From an uncultured Alphaproteobacteria bacterium (GTDB lineage: Bacteria; Pseudomonadota; Alphaproteobacteria; Rhodobacterales; Rhodobacteraceae), in contig CABZEG010000009.1 of the NCBI GenBank assembly GCA_902524655.1, positions 1-54,828 of the forward strand: DNA of 54,828 nt, written 5' to 3'. The notes under the pieces are model-generated. The model was not told where the DNA came from and searched no databases. It worked only from the letters and a program-made list of their open reading frames with translations. This document shows, piece after piece, positions 16,874-26,285 of this stretch. Position 1 is the first letter of the stretch; every line of letters starts with the position of its first letter. The position numbers and the translations under genes were made by a program.

Positions 16874-18280
16874 ATGAAAATTATGAATAGAGTAATAGTA
16901 GTTTCTAATAGGGTAATGCTTCCGGCAGAAAAAAAGCCAGAGGCGGCTGGAGGGCTTGCAGTTGCATTACTTGATACCCTGCAGGAGACAAGCGGATTAT
17001 GGTTTGGCTGGAGTGGTGATGTTACGTTAAATAAAGAGATAAAAACAAAGGTAAGAAAAGAGAAAGATATAACTTTTGCCACAGTTGATCTATTAAAAAA
17101 AGACTATGAAAATTATTATAATGGTTATTGTAACGAAGTACTTTGGCCTATCTTTCACTATCGATTGGACTTGGTAGAATATTCCAAAATAAAATTTGAA
17201 AATTATAAAAGGGTTAACAACTTTTTTGCTTTAAATCTCAAACAACTTCTTCGTCAAGAAGATTTGGTCTGGGTTCACGACTATCACTTTTTGTTACTTG
17301 CAAGAGAGTTGAGAAAGCTTAGGTGTACACAGAAAATTGGCTTCTTTTTACATATACCATGGCCATCAAAAGAAACCTTGACTGCATTACCCGATCATCG
17401 GGAGATCATCGATGCGTTATTAGACTTTGATTTGATTGGTTTTCAGACCAAAAGCCATGTACTTACTTTTTTAGATTACATAATCAGCGAATTGGGTGGT
17501 TCAGTTGAGCCTGATGGATCAATTTTCGCCTTAGGTAAAAGATCTAAAGTAAAACATTTTCCAATATCTATTGATACAAACAAAATAATAAAATTGGCTG
17601 AAGGAACTGATAACTCTGCACAAGTAAAAAGGCTTATCAAGAGTATAAAAACAGATAAACTGATCATCGGGGTTGATAGGCTAGACTATACCAAGGGACT
17701 CGAAAATAGATTTGCTGCATTTAATTACCTTCTCACCAATCATAGTGAACACACTCGATCGACAACACTACTGCAAATAGCGCCTACGTCGCGAGGTTCA
17801 GTTTTTCAGTACAGAGAAATAAGAAAAAAACTGGAACTCAGTGCCGGTAAGATAAATAGTTCATTTGGAGATTTTGATTGGACGCCAATAAGGTATCTTA
17901 ATAAAGGCTTCCAACAGAAAAGTTTAATGGGATTTTTTAGAAATAGCAGGGTTGGACTTGTAACTCCACTCATGGACGGGATGAACTTGGTGGCTAAGGA
18001 ATATATTGCTTCTCAACGCCCAAATGATCCGGGAGTTCTGATTTTATCAAGGTTTGCAGGTGCTGCCGAGGAATTGACCGACGCTTTGATGGTAAACCCT
18101 CATGATCCGGAAGGAGTAGCAGGTGAACTAGATAAAGCTTTGAAAATGTCAAAAAAGGAACGAATACAGAGATGGATAAACCTTATTGACCAATTGCATT
18201 CTTTCAATATTACTGTTTGGAGAACTCGCTACATAGAAGCCTTGGAAGCATCAGTAAATACATTTTCTACTGGTGGTTAA
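16874..18280 (+). CDS. otsA: Trehalose-6-phosphate synthase
   Basis: GT20 glycosyltransferase joining UDP-glucose and glucose-6-phosphate. The 468 residues show the family order: VIVVSNRV start, AGGLAVALLDTLQETSGLWF glycine-rich loop, VWVHDYHFLLLARELR, IGFFLHIPWPS, GVDRLDYTKGL, and DGMNLVAKEYIASQ as the nucleotide-sugar site. Start ATG 16874 follows the otsB stop by 3 bp; ATG 16883 is an alternative. Together with otsB it gives the full OtsBA osmoprotectant route. No regulatory element is visible. Confidence 0.93.
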   Translation: MKIMNRVIVVSNRVMLPAEKKPEAAGGLAVALLDTLQETSGLWFGWSGDVTLNKEIKTKVRKEKDITFATVDLLKKDYENYYNGYCNEVLWPIFHYRLDLVEYSKIKFENYKRVNNFFALNLKQLLRQEDLVWVHDYHFLLLARELRKLRCTQKIGFFLHIPWPSKETLTALPDHREIIDALLDFDLIGFQTKSHVLTFLDYIISELGGSVEPDGSIFALGKRSKVKHFPISIDTNKIIKLAEGTDNSAQVKRLIKSIKTDKLIIGVDRLDYTKGLENRFAAFNYLLTNHSEHTRSTTLLQIAPTSRGSVFQYREIRKKLELSAGKINSSFGDFDWTPIRYLNKGFQQKSLMGFFRNSRVGLVTPLMDGMNLVAKEYIASQRPNDPGVLILSRFAGAAEELTDALMVNPHDPEGVAGELDKALKMSKKERIQRWINLIDQLHSFNITVWRTRYIEALEASVNTFSTGG

Positions 18281-18375
18281 CTGAAGTTCCAAGGATGAAA
18301 GCCAATGTCTAAAAAGAAATAAACTAAATCAACTCTAATAAATAAGTTTCATTTGCAGTAACTTTCAAACCACCT

Positions 18376-19227
18376 TTAACTTTTTCTTGAAATTAAAATT
18401 CCACCAAAAACAATTAAACTTCCACCAGAAACGGTTGAAATCGTTAAAGGGTCCTGAAAAAATAAAATTCCTACTAAAGAAGCAAAGAATAGATGAAAAT
18501 ATGAAAATGGTTGCAATACGCTGGCTTCCGCATGCCGATAGGCGTTGGTAAGCAAAAAGTGGCCTACTAGGCTGAAAATACACAACAAAATTAGAAAGTA
18601 AAAATCAGAGAATTCAATTGGCTTATAAAATAGTGGACTGGGAATTGTGATTGCAATTGCAGAGACTAAAGATACCCAAAAAAAACTGGTTTCAGTATTA
18701 TCTGTAGAAGCTACCTTTCTTGTAAGCACTGCATAAATTGCGAAGGTAACCGCAGAGATCAAAGGCAAAATAGATACTAGAGAGAATTCAAGATTGATTG
18801 GATTAATGATAATGATAACACCTAGAAATCCCACTCCAACTGCTAATATTTTTATTCTTGAAATTTCCTCTTCTAAAATAAGTGCGGACAACACCACTGT
18901 TATGAGGGGGAAAACAGCCATTAGTGCATGCGTCATTATCAATCCAACTTGAGTATATGAATAGATAGCCATTAATAAAGATGAAATAAATAAAAGACCT
19001 CTAGAGATCTGGGCAATTGGTTGCTTAGTGTTTAAAATTGACTGCAAAACGCCCCGGCCTCTCAAGCTGATTAGAAGCACAAAACTTCCAATTATCCAAA
19101 ATCGGAACATATTTATATTTAAAACATCATAAAGCTCAGCCATATACCGAGACATACCATCCATCAATGCTAGAAAGAATGTTGCTATAATTAGGGTTAT
19201 TATTCCTTTTTTTGATGAAGTGGTCAT
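18376..19227 (-). CDS. EamA/DMT-family transporter
   Basis: A 283-residue inner-membrane protein with about ten hydrophobic helices in two EamA halves. Recognisable pieces are ALMDGMSRYMAE near the start, ALMAVFPLITVVLSALILEE at the end of half one, and VLQPFSYFHLFFASLVGILFF in half two. These proteins export amino acids or other metabolites; the substrate is unknown. Convergent with otsA, with ~95 bp between. A second EamA protein at 20149-21060 is only distantly similar. Confidence 0.85.
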   Translation of the reverse strand: MTTSSKKGIITLIIATFFLALMDGMSRYMAELYDVLNINMFRFWIIGSFVLLISLRGRGVLQSILNTKQPIAQISRGLLFISSLLMAIYSYTQVGLIMTHALMAVFPLITVVLSALILEEEISRIKILAVGVGFLGVIIIINPINLEFSLVSILPLISAVTFAIYAVLTRKVASTDNTETSFFWVSLVSAIAITIPSPLFYKPIEFSDFYFLILLCIFSLVGHFLLTNAYRHAEASVLQPFSYFHLFFASLVGILFFQDPLTISTVSGGSLIVFGGILISRKS

Positions 19228-19295
19228 AATAGCTTAAAGATGATAACAGTTCATCTAATGGACTATTTAAAAAAATTTAGCAACATATTTGATTA

Positions 19296-19586
19296 TTAAT
19301 ATCCCTCGACCATAAGAATATAGCCTATTGAGTTTTCTTTACGTATATTGATTATTTTTGTGTACTCTTCTGACTCATAGAATTCTTTCGCTTTTTCTAT
19401 GGAGTCGAATTCAACTACCACGTCACGATTACCCTGCGGCTTTCCTTCAGCAATAATTTGATCACCATACCTTATTAAGTACCTACCCCCAAAATTTTTG
19501 ATTATGCTTTCTGTCTCAGAAGCGTATTTTTGATATTTTTTGGGATCAGTAATTGTCATCTGTCCAATAAGATAGCCTTTTTTCAT
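19296..19586 (-). CDS. DUF1330 family protein
   Basis: A 96-residue protein of the DUF1330 type: KGYLIGQMTITDPKKYQKYA start, GGRYLIRYG, then VVVEFDSIEKAKEFYESEEY and IMVEGY-like end. The dimeric alpha/beta-barrel fold is shared with antibiotic-biosynthesis monooxygenases, but no activity is established. GAGGTGG lies ~6 bp before ATG 19586. It lies between the DMT gene and the GFA gene on the same strand, 38 bp after the GFA gene in transcription order. Confidence 0.85.
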   Translation of the reverse strand: MKKGYLIGQMTITDPKKYQKYASETESIIKNFGGRYLIRYGDQIIAEGKPQGNRDVVVEFDSIEKAKEFYESEEYTKIINIRKENSIGYILMVEGY

Positions 19587-19624
19587 CTTACCACCTCAGT
19601 ATTTTCAATTAAATTTCTTTTACT

Positions 19625-20035
19625 TTATTTTGGCTGTGTCTCAAATATCTGATCCGTTTTGATAAATTCTACCCAATCCAAACAAGATTTTTTCCACGCC
19701 TGCCTCTTTGGATGGAGACTCCTTCTTTGTCTAATCGTACCAACTCTTAACCCAAAAAAGCCAGATTTTCCATTTTCAGGCTTAGCATAAATCCTTGTTC
19801 CACACTTGCCACAAAATGCTAACTCACGTTTTGCACCGCTATCTGCCGTTTTAATATAAAAGCTCAATTCTCCTTTTAAAAGATTAAAGCTATTATTGAC
19901 AGCACCAACGACATAACCAAATGCAGTACCTGAATTTATTTGACAATCCGTACAGTGACAGATTGTTGCTGACTGTGGGTCAATATCCGCTTCAAACTGA
20001 ATTTGCCCACATAGACACTTTCCATCCACAATCAT
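19625..20035 (-). CDS. GFA-family (CENP-V/GFA domain) zinc protein
   Basis: A 136-residue protein of the glutathione-dependent formaldehyde-activating family. Zinc-binding cysteines stand in the family pattern: GKCLCGQIQFEA at 5-16, CHCTDCQ near 28, and FCGKCGTRIY near 75. Despite the name, most small family members have no proven formaldehyde role; a zinc-dependent thiol adduct enzyme or binding protein is the safe reading. Likely co-transcribed with the DUF1330 gene downstream. Confidence 0.85.
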   Translation of the reverse strand: MIVDGKCLCGQIQFEADIDPQSATICHCTDCQINSGTAFGYVVGAVNNSFNLLKGELSFYIKTADSGAKRELAFCGKCGTRIYAKPENGKSGFFGLRVGTIRQRRSLHPKRQAWKKSCLDWVEFIKTDQIFETQPK

Positions 20036-20148
20036 TTAGTACCTTTCTAATTATTAAGCTTCTCAGAGTATGGAGACTTTAATCATTTGAGTACAACTAA
20101 TTTTAAAATAAACCTAGAAAGTTCGCTGAATATATATAGAAATAACTC

Positions 20149-21060
20149 ATGCTTTTTTTAAATCACTCATATTTAGGAGTTATTATTGCGTTTATGACAG
20201 TTTCTATCTGGGCTGTCTTCATAGTTGCTACTAGATTTTCTGTAAGTACTACCTTCACCGTCGAGGAGGTTCTATTTTTAAGACTAGTACCGAGTACCTT
20301 GATCATGGCGCCTTTTATGATCAAATATGATTTGATCCCCAGAGGTCTCTCTTGGTTTAAGGCTGGAATGCTAATGATTGGCGCTAGTGCTATTTTCCCG
20401 TACATTGTCTCAAGTGGACTATCGTTCGCGCCGGCATCCGACGGTGGGGTACTTGCCCCTGGTATGCTACCTTTCTGGACCGCATTAGCTGCTTTTTTTA
20501 TATTGGGAGAAAAGTTAGATCACATACGTAGAACCGGATTATTTATCATACTCGTGGGGGCACTATTGGTTGGATTATGGCAAATTTTATTTAATTCCGA
20601 CGAAGGCGTTTGGAGGGGCCATATTCTTTTTCTTATTGGGTCGGGATTATTTGCTGTCTATTCAGTTATTTTTCGGCAAAGTGGACTTACTCCCCTTCAT
20701 GGGCTTGTAATTGGTTTGTTTTGGGGCACTCTGTTCATTACACCTATATTATTTTTCACAGGAAGGGTAAATTTCAGCAATGTATCAGTTACTGATATAG
20801 GGATTACCATAGTTATTCAAAGTTTAATAATCGGTATTTTAGCCACCATTCTTTTCAACTACGGAGTTCGATTAATAGGAGCATCAGAGATGGGTGCCTT
20901 TGGTGCATTAACACCAATTCTTGCTATGCTCGGAGGAATTATGTTTTTAAATGAGACCGTGCCAGCGATTAAGATGGTAGGAATTTTTCTAGTAGCAATT
21001 GGCGTATTTTTGGCCTCTGGTATCCTGAAAATGAAGAACCAAAAAAAAAAATCATTGTGA
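20149..21060 (+). CDS. EamA/DMT-family transporter
   Basis: A 303-residue inner-membrane protein with ten predicted helices in tandem EamA repeats. It has VSIWAVFIVATRFSV in helix 1, a charged loop and SGLSFAPASDGGVLAPGMLP in the first half, and GASEMGAFGALTPILAMLGG in the second, followed by a basic tail (KMKNQKKKSL). Probable metabolite exporter; substrate unknown. Divergent from the GFA gene across ~110 bp, which must hold both promoters. Followed 89 bp later by the antiporter gene on the same strand. Confidence 0.85.
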   Translation: MLFLNHSYLGVIIAFMTVSIWAVFIVATRFSVSTTFTVEEVLFLRLVPSTLIMAPFMIKYDLIPRGLSWFKAGMLMIGASAIFPYIVSSGLSFAPASDGGVLAPGMLPFWTALAAFFILGEKLDHIRRTGLFIILVGALLVGLWQILFNSDEGVWRGHILFLIGSGLFAVYSVIFRQSGLTPLHGLVIGLFWGTLFITPILFFTGRVNFSNVSVTDIGITIVIQSLIIGILATILFNYGVRLIGASEMGAFGALTPILAMLGGIMFLNETVPAIKMVGIFLVAIGVFLASGILKMKNQKKKSL

Positions 21061-21149
21061 AACGAACATTTTAATAATGATTTCAGGGAACGGAATTTGA
21101 CTGAGTATCTTTTAAAACTAAACTTAAGTTAATAATCGAGGAACGAAAC

Positions 21150-22685
21150 TTGGAAACGATATTGTTATGGATGGCTGGGGCACTTTTTGCTGGCTATTTG
21201 TGCCGATTAGTATTTATCCCTACTATCGTAGGATTTATTGCGTCGGGCTACCTGTTTTCACTTTATGACGGAAGCGGACAATCACTATTAGGCATACCTT
21301 CTGAGATTGGAGTCGAGCTTCTTTTATTTTCAATAGGTTTAAAAATCAAACCTTCATCATTATTAAATTCCTCACTCTTTTTGGTATTCATGATGCACTC
21401 TTCCGTAGTTTTTTTAATTTTTTTGTTTCTCCTAAATCTTGGTGTGAGCTTAGAAATCAAAATACTCATCTGTTTAGCTTTCACCTTCTCAAGTACAATT
21501 ATAGCGTCAAAGGCTCTCGAAAGTCGAAATGAGCTAACAACTTTTCACGGCAGGTTAGCGATATCTTTGCTAATATTCCAAGATATTTTAGCTCTCATAG
21601 TATTATTACTTACAAATGACACATCATGGACACCTTCAGCTCTTTACCTGCTTGCGTTACCCTTATTAATTCCAATATTAAAAATATTACTAGATAAATT
21701 TAATCCAAGTGAAGAATTGGAGCTAATCGCTACAATCTTACTGGCTTTGTTATTAGGTTCAGCACTATTCAAATACGCTGGATTATCAGGAGAAATAGGT
21801 GCCCTCATTCTAGGTATGTTAATGGCAAACTATAAGTCTGCAAAACAATTGGGAGAAAGAATATGGACAATAAGAGAGATCTTATTAGTAGCATTTTTCT
21901 TCTCACTCGGAATGAGCTTAGATCTAAATTTACAGATTATCCAAACGGCATTTTTGATAACAATCCTTGTATTCATTAAATCGATTGTTTTATTTGGTCT
22001 GCTGTTAGCATTTAAGCTAAGAGCGTATACAGCCTTTTTAATAGTCATTTCTTTAGCAACGTATTCAGAATTCTCGTTGATACTTATATCTTCTTGGGAA
22101 CGCATCGGACTTTTAAACTCAGAGATATTCTCAGTTCTAACTTGCACCATTTGCTTTAGCTTTGCACTAGGTGCTATCTTGAACAACTCAGTGCATGAGA
22201 TTTTTGTAGTAATTGAGAAGTATTTAGTGAACTTTGAAAGACATCAACACCATCCAGATGAACAACCACACACATGTGGTGGCGCTGATGTCATGGTTTT
22301 AGGCATGGGTAGAGTTGGTAGCGCGATTTTTGATAATTTGTCAGCTAACAATGTAAAAGTAGTAGGATTTGACGCTGATACTAATCTTGTTAAGGAACAA
22401 TTAAAATGTGGGAAAAGGGTAACTTTTGCAGATGCCGAGGATCCAGGGTTTTGGTCAAAGCTCCGATTTGGAAAATTAAAAGCCATTATCTTAGCTCTAC
22501 CAGAATTTCATGCGCAAAATTGGTCTACACAGCAAGCAAGACGCTACGGTTTCAAAGGAAAAATAATTGTGCCCACGCGATCTCAAGGCAATCCCGAGAC
22601 TCTTAAAATTTCAGGGGCTGATGAAATATATGATGCTTATCAAGCAACAGGTATTGGCGTAACTGAAATTTTTCTAAAGGACTAA
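21150..22685 (+). CDS. CPA2-family cation:proton antiporter with TrkA-N (RCK) domain, KefB-like
   Basis: A 511-residue membrane protein. About 12 hydrophobic segments occupy ~1-360, including FSSTIIASKALESRNE, LAISLLIFQDILAL and LSGEIGALILGMLMANYKSA as in Kef/RosB transporters. A cytosolic RCK domain with Rossmann motif VLGMGRVGSAIFDNLSA occupies ~385-505. The predicted role is K+ or Na+ efflux against protons, gated by a nucleotide or thiol ligand. The start is TTG 21150 with GAGGAACG ~8 bp upstream, since no ATG leaves helix 1 intact. Confidence 0.88.
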   Translation: METILLWMAGALFAGYLCRLVFIPTIVGFIASGYLFSLYDGSGQSLLGIPSEIGVELLLFSIGLKIKPSSLLNSSLFLVFMMHSSVVFLIFLFLLNLGVSLEIKILICLAFTFSSTIIASKALESRNELTTFHGRLAISLLIFQDILALIVLLLTNDTSWTPSALYLLALPLLIPILKILLDKFNPSEELELIATILLALLLGSALFKYAGLSGEIGALILGMLMANYKSAKQLGERIWTIREILLVAFFFSLGMSLDLNLQIIQTAFLITILVFIKSIVLFGLLLAFKLRAYTAFLIVISLATYSEFSLILISSWERIGLLNSEIFSVLTCTICFSFALGAILNNSVHEIFVVIEKYLVNFERHQHHPDEQPHTCGGADVMVLGMGRVGSAIFDNLSANNVKVVGFDADTNLVKEQLKCGKRVTFADAEDPGFWSKLRFGKLKAIILALPEFHAQNWSTQQARRYGFKGKIIVPTRSQGNPETLKISGADEIYDAYQATGIGVTEIFLKD

Positions 22686-22738
22686 ACTGATTTGAAGAAA
22701 CTAAGGAATACCGAAATTTAATTTTAAGAGGTGAATTG

Positions 22739-23728
22739 ATGGTGAAAAAGTTATTAACTATTTTTGGGGCTAGCGGTTTAGTTGGTTCAAGCATTTTAAG
22801 AGAGGTACTAGATAAAGGGTATCATGTTAACGGCACACTTAGAAATATCGAGAATCAAGATAGAATTACCAGATTAAAAAGCCTTCCTTCTGGAAATAAT
22901 GCCAAATTTTTTTCGGCAGATATGGCGGATATTTCTTCCTTAGATAATCCTCTCATTAATTCCGATGCAGCTATTATCTGTTGTCTTACACCCACATATT
23001 CAGGCTTTGACGGAACACCTGCAAAAGAGCTTGATGACGAAAGAGGCTATAACGAGATCATAAAGCCCACAGTGGATGGGTGCCTTAATATTCTTAAGAT
23101 AGCAAAAATAAATAACGTTAAGAATATCTTAATTTGTTCCTCTACTTCCAGTACAAACCCCATTCCCCCAGTTCCAGTAAAAAACGAGCTGGATCATTGG
23201 TCTGATGAAAAAGAGCAATGCAATTCAAAAAAGTATACATCAGCTGCTAAAACATATATGGAGAGAGCCGCGTTCAAATTTTGTAATGAAAATAATCTGC
23301 GGCTGTCCGTATTTCTACCTACTGGATTGTACGGGCCCGCCATATTACCAGAGCATTTAAAACATAATCCATTTTTATGGATTAAAAGCGTCTTAGAAGG
23401 GGGAGCTCCTAGACATCAAAAAGTGCCAAATGACTCCGCTTCGTTAATACACCTCCAAGACTTAGCAAAGCTATTTTTGGCAGCTTACGAAAACACTTCA
23501 GCTTCTGGTCGATACTTTGGCGTCTTGGAAAGTTTTCATTGGAATGACATTTATAAGGAATGTCAAAAGTTAATACCAGAGATGCGAATGCCTGAACCGA
23601 TGTCAGAAGATCCCGTAGAACCAACGCAATTTGATTTTAAACGAAGGGACAGCCTTGGAATTAAGATCAGAGATTTTCCCACGACAATGCGTGAAACAGT
23701 TGAGTGGCTAAAAAGCGACCCATTTTAG
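22739..23728 (+). CDS. NAD(P)-dependent SDR epimerase/reductase (dihydroflavonol-reductase-like)
   Basis: A 329-residue extended SDR. The N-terminal dinucleotide site is FGASGLVGSSILREVLDKGY, and FLPTGLYGPAI follows the active site. The catalytic region reads KKYTSAAKTYMERAA. Aligned on the Lys, the Tyr is five rather than the usual four residues before it, so the YxxxK spacing is altered and activity is uncertain. ATG 22739 is preferred over the overlapping TTG 22736, with AAGAGGTG upstream. Substrate unknown; it stands as a single gene after the antiporter. Confidence 0.8.
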   Translation: MVKKLLTIFGASGLVGSSILREVLDKGYHVNGTLRNIENQDRITRLKSLPSGNNAKFFSADMADISSLDNPLINSDAAIICCLTPTYSGFDGTPAKELDDERGYNEIIKPTVDGCLNILKIAKINNVKNILICSSTSSTNPIPPVPVKNELDHWSDEKEQCNSKKYTSAAKTYMERAAFKFCNENNLRLSVFLPTGLYGPAILPEHLKHNPFLWIKSVLEGGAPRHQKVPNDSASLIHLQDLAKLFLAAYENTSASGRYFGVLESFHWNDIYKECQKLIPEMRMPEPMSEDPVEPTQFDFKRRDSLGIKIRDFPTTMRETVEWLKSDPF

Positions 23729-23817
23729 GGAAATTGAAACCCACTACGCTGGATCACCTCTTATACTATTCAGCGAGATTACTAATAGATATATGCCGAG
23801 AGCTGCTAATAGAATAG

Positions 23818-24951
23818 CTACAAATTGAGTGGATTTAACATGGAAAATAAAATCCAAAGAAATATAAAGTCAGTTTTATCTTGGTGATGCAAAATCGTAT
23901 TAAAGAACTCAATTAACCATGTAACTGATAATATTGTAACAATCGCAGGCACTATAATTTTAAAATAATGGTATAGAACTTCTTGCTTACTTCTCGATTT
24001 AACAAAATCTCTTTGATCAATAAAAAAGCCAGCCAAACCTCTAGGAAAGTAAAGAACAAAAATCATTAGTATAACCCCTTGATATAAGGGCCAAATTTCT
24101 GTGCTATTACTTAATAAGATACTACATAATGAAAAAATAGAAGCACCAATAATTGGCCCTAAAAAAAAGCCTATGCCACCAATGAAAGTTGCTGATAGAA
24201 TGTTGAAGGCCTCTCGGAGGCTGAACACCTGTGGGGAGAATAATTCATAGTTGATTACAAACAAGGTTCCTGCAATTCCTGCTATAAATCCGGAGTAACA
24301 AAAAGAAAGATATCTAACCATATAGCTCGAATAACCTATATATTCTGCTCTAGACACATTTTCTCTCACAGCATTACACATTTTGCCAAGTGGAGTTTGT
24401 AGAAAATAGTAGGAAACAAATACAGCTATGAATAACCAAGCCATCACGATAAAGCATACTGAATCGTTGCCACCATAATTAAAATTAAAAAAATCGGTAT
24501 TGAGAGTCCGATCTACTATGATCCCGCCTAAAATGCTTGGGAATGAGGTGCTAAATGAGTTAACAAATTCAAGTATTACTAAAGTCAACATAGCGAAAAT
24601 TATTCCAGATCGTTTTACGGAGAAATATCCAGTTATTCCTGCCACAAGGAGCCCTGCAAGACCACCAAATAGGGGTAAAATTGATAGAGGAATAGATAAT
24701 GCACCACTGTTAATCTGTAATAAAATCAAACCTGAAAAATAACTTCCCGCTCCCATAAAGATTGAATGTCCTAAATTTAATAATCCCATTTGTCCAAGAA
24801 GCTGGTTAAAACTTATTGCGAAAATTATTGTTATGCCAACTTGACTTATGATCATCAAATGCCAATCTCTAGAGATCCAAGCGGGCATAGTAATTAGAAA
24901 TAAGAAAATCAAACTCCACATAATGATATGTAAGCGTTTAGTGCACAACAT
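23818..24951 (-). CDS. LivM-type branched-chain amino acid ABC permease, C-terminus probably frameshifted
   Basis: A 377-residue inner-membrane permease. The LivM family core is clear: FNQLLGQMGLLNLGHSIFMG near the start, GYFSVKRSGIIFAMLTLVI, ENVSRAEYIGYSSYMVRY, and LSATFIGGIGFFLGPIIGAS. It runs past the usual LivM end with an extra hydrophobic hairpin. After the stop, another frame continues with a convincing membrane segment (FVAILLAALGIYLLVISLNS) down to 23744, suggesting a frameshift near 23835-23870. No LivH, LivG, LivF or binding-protein genes are nearby, so it is an orphan. It starts 13 bp after the aminotransferase gene on the same strand. Confidence 0.8.
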   Translation of the reverse strand: MLCTKRLHIIMWSLIFLFLITMPAWISRDWHLMIISQVGITIIFAISFNQLLGQMGLLNLGHSIFMGAGSYFSGLILLQINSGALSIPLSILPLFGGLAGLLVAGITGYFSVKRSGIIFAMLTLVILEFVNSFSTSFPSILGGIIVDRTLNTDFFNFNYGGNDSVCFIVMAWLFIAVFVSYYFLQTPLGKMCNAVRENVSRAEYIGYSSYMVRYLSFCYSGFIAGIAGTLFVINYELFSPQVFSLREAFNILSATFIGGIGFFLGPIIGASIFSLCSILLSNSTEIWPLYQGVILMIFVLYFPRGLAGFFIDQRDFVKSRSKQEVLYHYFKIIVPAIVTILSVTWLIEFFNTILHHQDKTDFIFLWILFSMLNPLNL

Positions 24952-24964
24952 GATTGAAAATATA

Positions 24965-26206
24965 CTATTTGAACTCTAGAGATATTTTTTTCATTGCAAA
25001 TTCGACCGCATCAAGTGTTATATCCACATCCTTGGCAGTATGAGCCAAGGACAGAAACATATTATGCCAAGGATGAAAATAAATTCCCCTTCCTAGTAGA
25101 TATTGGACAAATTTTTTACCTCTTGAGAAATCCTTATCGTCTTTGAACAAAATCAAGGGCATTTGGGGGGGACCTGATTGAGATATATCAACTCCTAAAT
25201 TATTTGCTATTTGGTCTATTCCAGCTCTGAGCTTATTACCCAAGAAGGAAATATGGCCTACTACGTCTATTTCTTCGATTATTGATAATGTCTTTAAGCT
25301 CGCAGCCATAGAGGTAGCATTACACCAGAAAGAGCCTGTTACATAAATTTCACTTGCTGCTTGTCTCAATTTATCAACACCTACGACTGCAGAAAGAGGA
25401 TATCCATTCCCAATAGCTTTTGAAAACGCAGTTAAGTCAGGCTTTACCCCATAATCAAACCAGCTCCCACTTTTATTCAGTCTAAAGCCCGCTCTTACAT
25501 CATCTAGAATAAGAACAGCATTTTTATTATCACAAATCTCTCGTGCTTTCTTCAGAAAAGCCTTTTTTGGTAAATCCTGGTCTCTTCGAACGTCATGGCG
25601 AAAAGCAGTCAATATTATTCCCGCTAGGTCACTACCGGCTTCCTGAACGGCAGCTTCAAGACTCGCGTTGTCATTGTATTCAAAGAAAATTAAGTTGGAA
25701 GTGTCTTCCTCTACAACACCGGTTGTTACGGGAGTACACCATGGAGCAGATCCATGATAAGATCCTCTTGCAACCAATATCTTTTTTTTACCAGTTGCCG
25801 CTCTTGATATGGTTAAACACGTTGTTGTAGCATCAGTACCATTCTTTGCAAATAACGACCAATCTGCACTATCAACAAGCGTTATCATTTTTTCTGCCAA
25901 ATCCACTACTAACGCAGATGGGCCATTCCCTAGGTCTATTTTTTTTCGTTGCTCATTCACTGCGTGGTCGACTTCCGCATTATTGTAACCGAGCAGATTC
26001 GGTCCATAACCACACATAAAGTCGATATAACAGTTCCCATCTAAATCCCATATTCTTGCGTCCTTTGCTTTAGAAAAAAACTGTGGGTAACCATAGGGTA
26101 GCTTTTTAACACTCATATGACCCCACATTCCACCAGGAATAAAAGTCTCTGCTCTTTTTCTAAGCGAGAGGTCCTTGTCTAATTTAATATTATGCTGTTT
26201 GTTCAA
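24965..26206 (-). CDS. Class-III PLP aminotransferase (glutamate-1-semialdehyde aminomutase-like)
   Basis: A 413-residue fold-type I PLP enzyme. Family marks: FIPGGMWGHMSVK start, DLDGNCYIDFMCGYGPNLLG, ILDDVRAGFRL with the PLP-ring Asp, and FSKAIGNGYPLSAVVG with the Schiff-base Lys. This is the GSA-aminomutase-like subgroup, which includes many amino-acid or amine transaminases, and it is unlikely to be hemL because it sits in an accessory setting. It leads the operon with the orphan LivM permease, suggesting import or handling of an amino compound (inference). Divergent from the acyl-CoA ligase gene. Confidence 0.85.
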   Translation of the reverse strand: MNKQHNIKLDKDLSLRKRAETFIPGGMWGHMSVKKLPYGYPQFFSKAKDARIWDLDGNCYIDFMCGYGPNLLGYNNAEVDHAVNEQRKKIDLGNGPSALVVDLAEKMITLVDSADWSLFAKNGTDATTTCLTISRAATGKKKILVARGSYHGSAPWCTPVTTGVVEEDTSNLIFFEYNDNASLEAAVQEAGSDLAGIILTAFRHDVRRDQDLPKKAFLKKAREICDNKNAVLILDDVRAGFRLNKSGSWFDYGVKPDLTAFSKAIGNGYPLSAVVGVDKLRQAASEIYVTGSFWCNATSMAASLKTLSIIEEIDVVGHISFLGNKLRAGIDQIANNLGVDISQSGPPQMPLILFKDDKDFSRGKKFVQYLLGRGIYFHPWHNMFLSLAHTAKDVDITLDAVEFAMKKISLEFK

Positions 26207-26285
26207 TTACATACCTTTTTAGATAAAGCTTTAATTTAATCTAAAATTAAGTTTAATAAAAGAAAGTCGTCTTTGGAAGGTGCTA

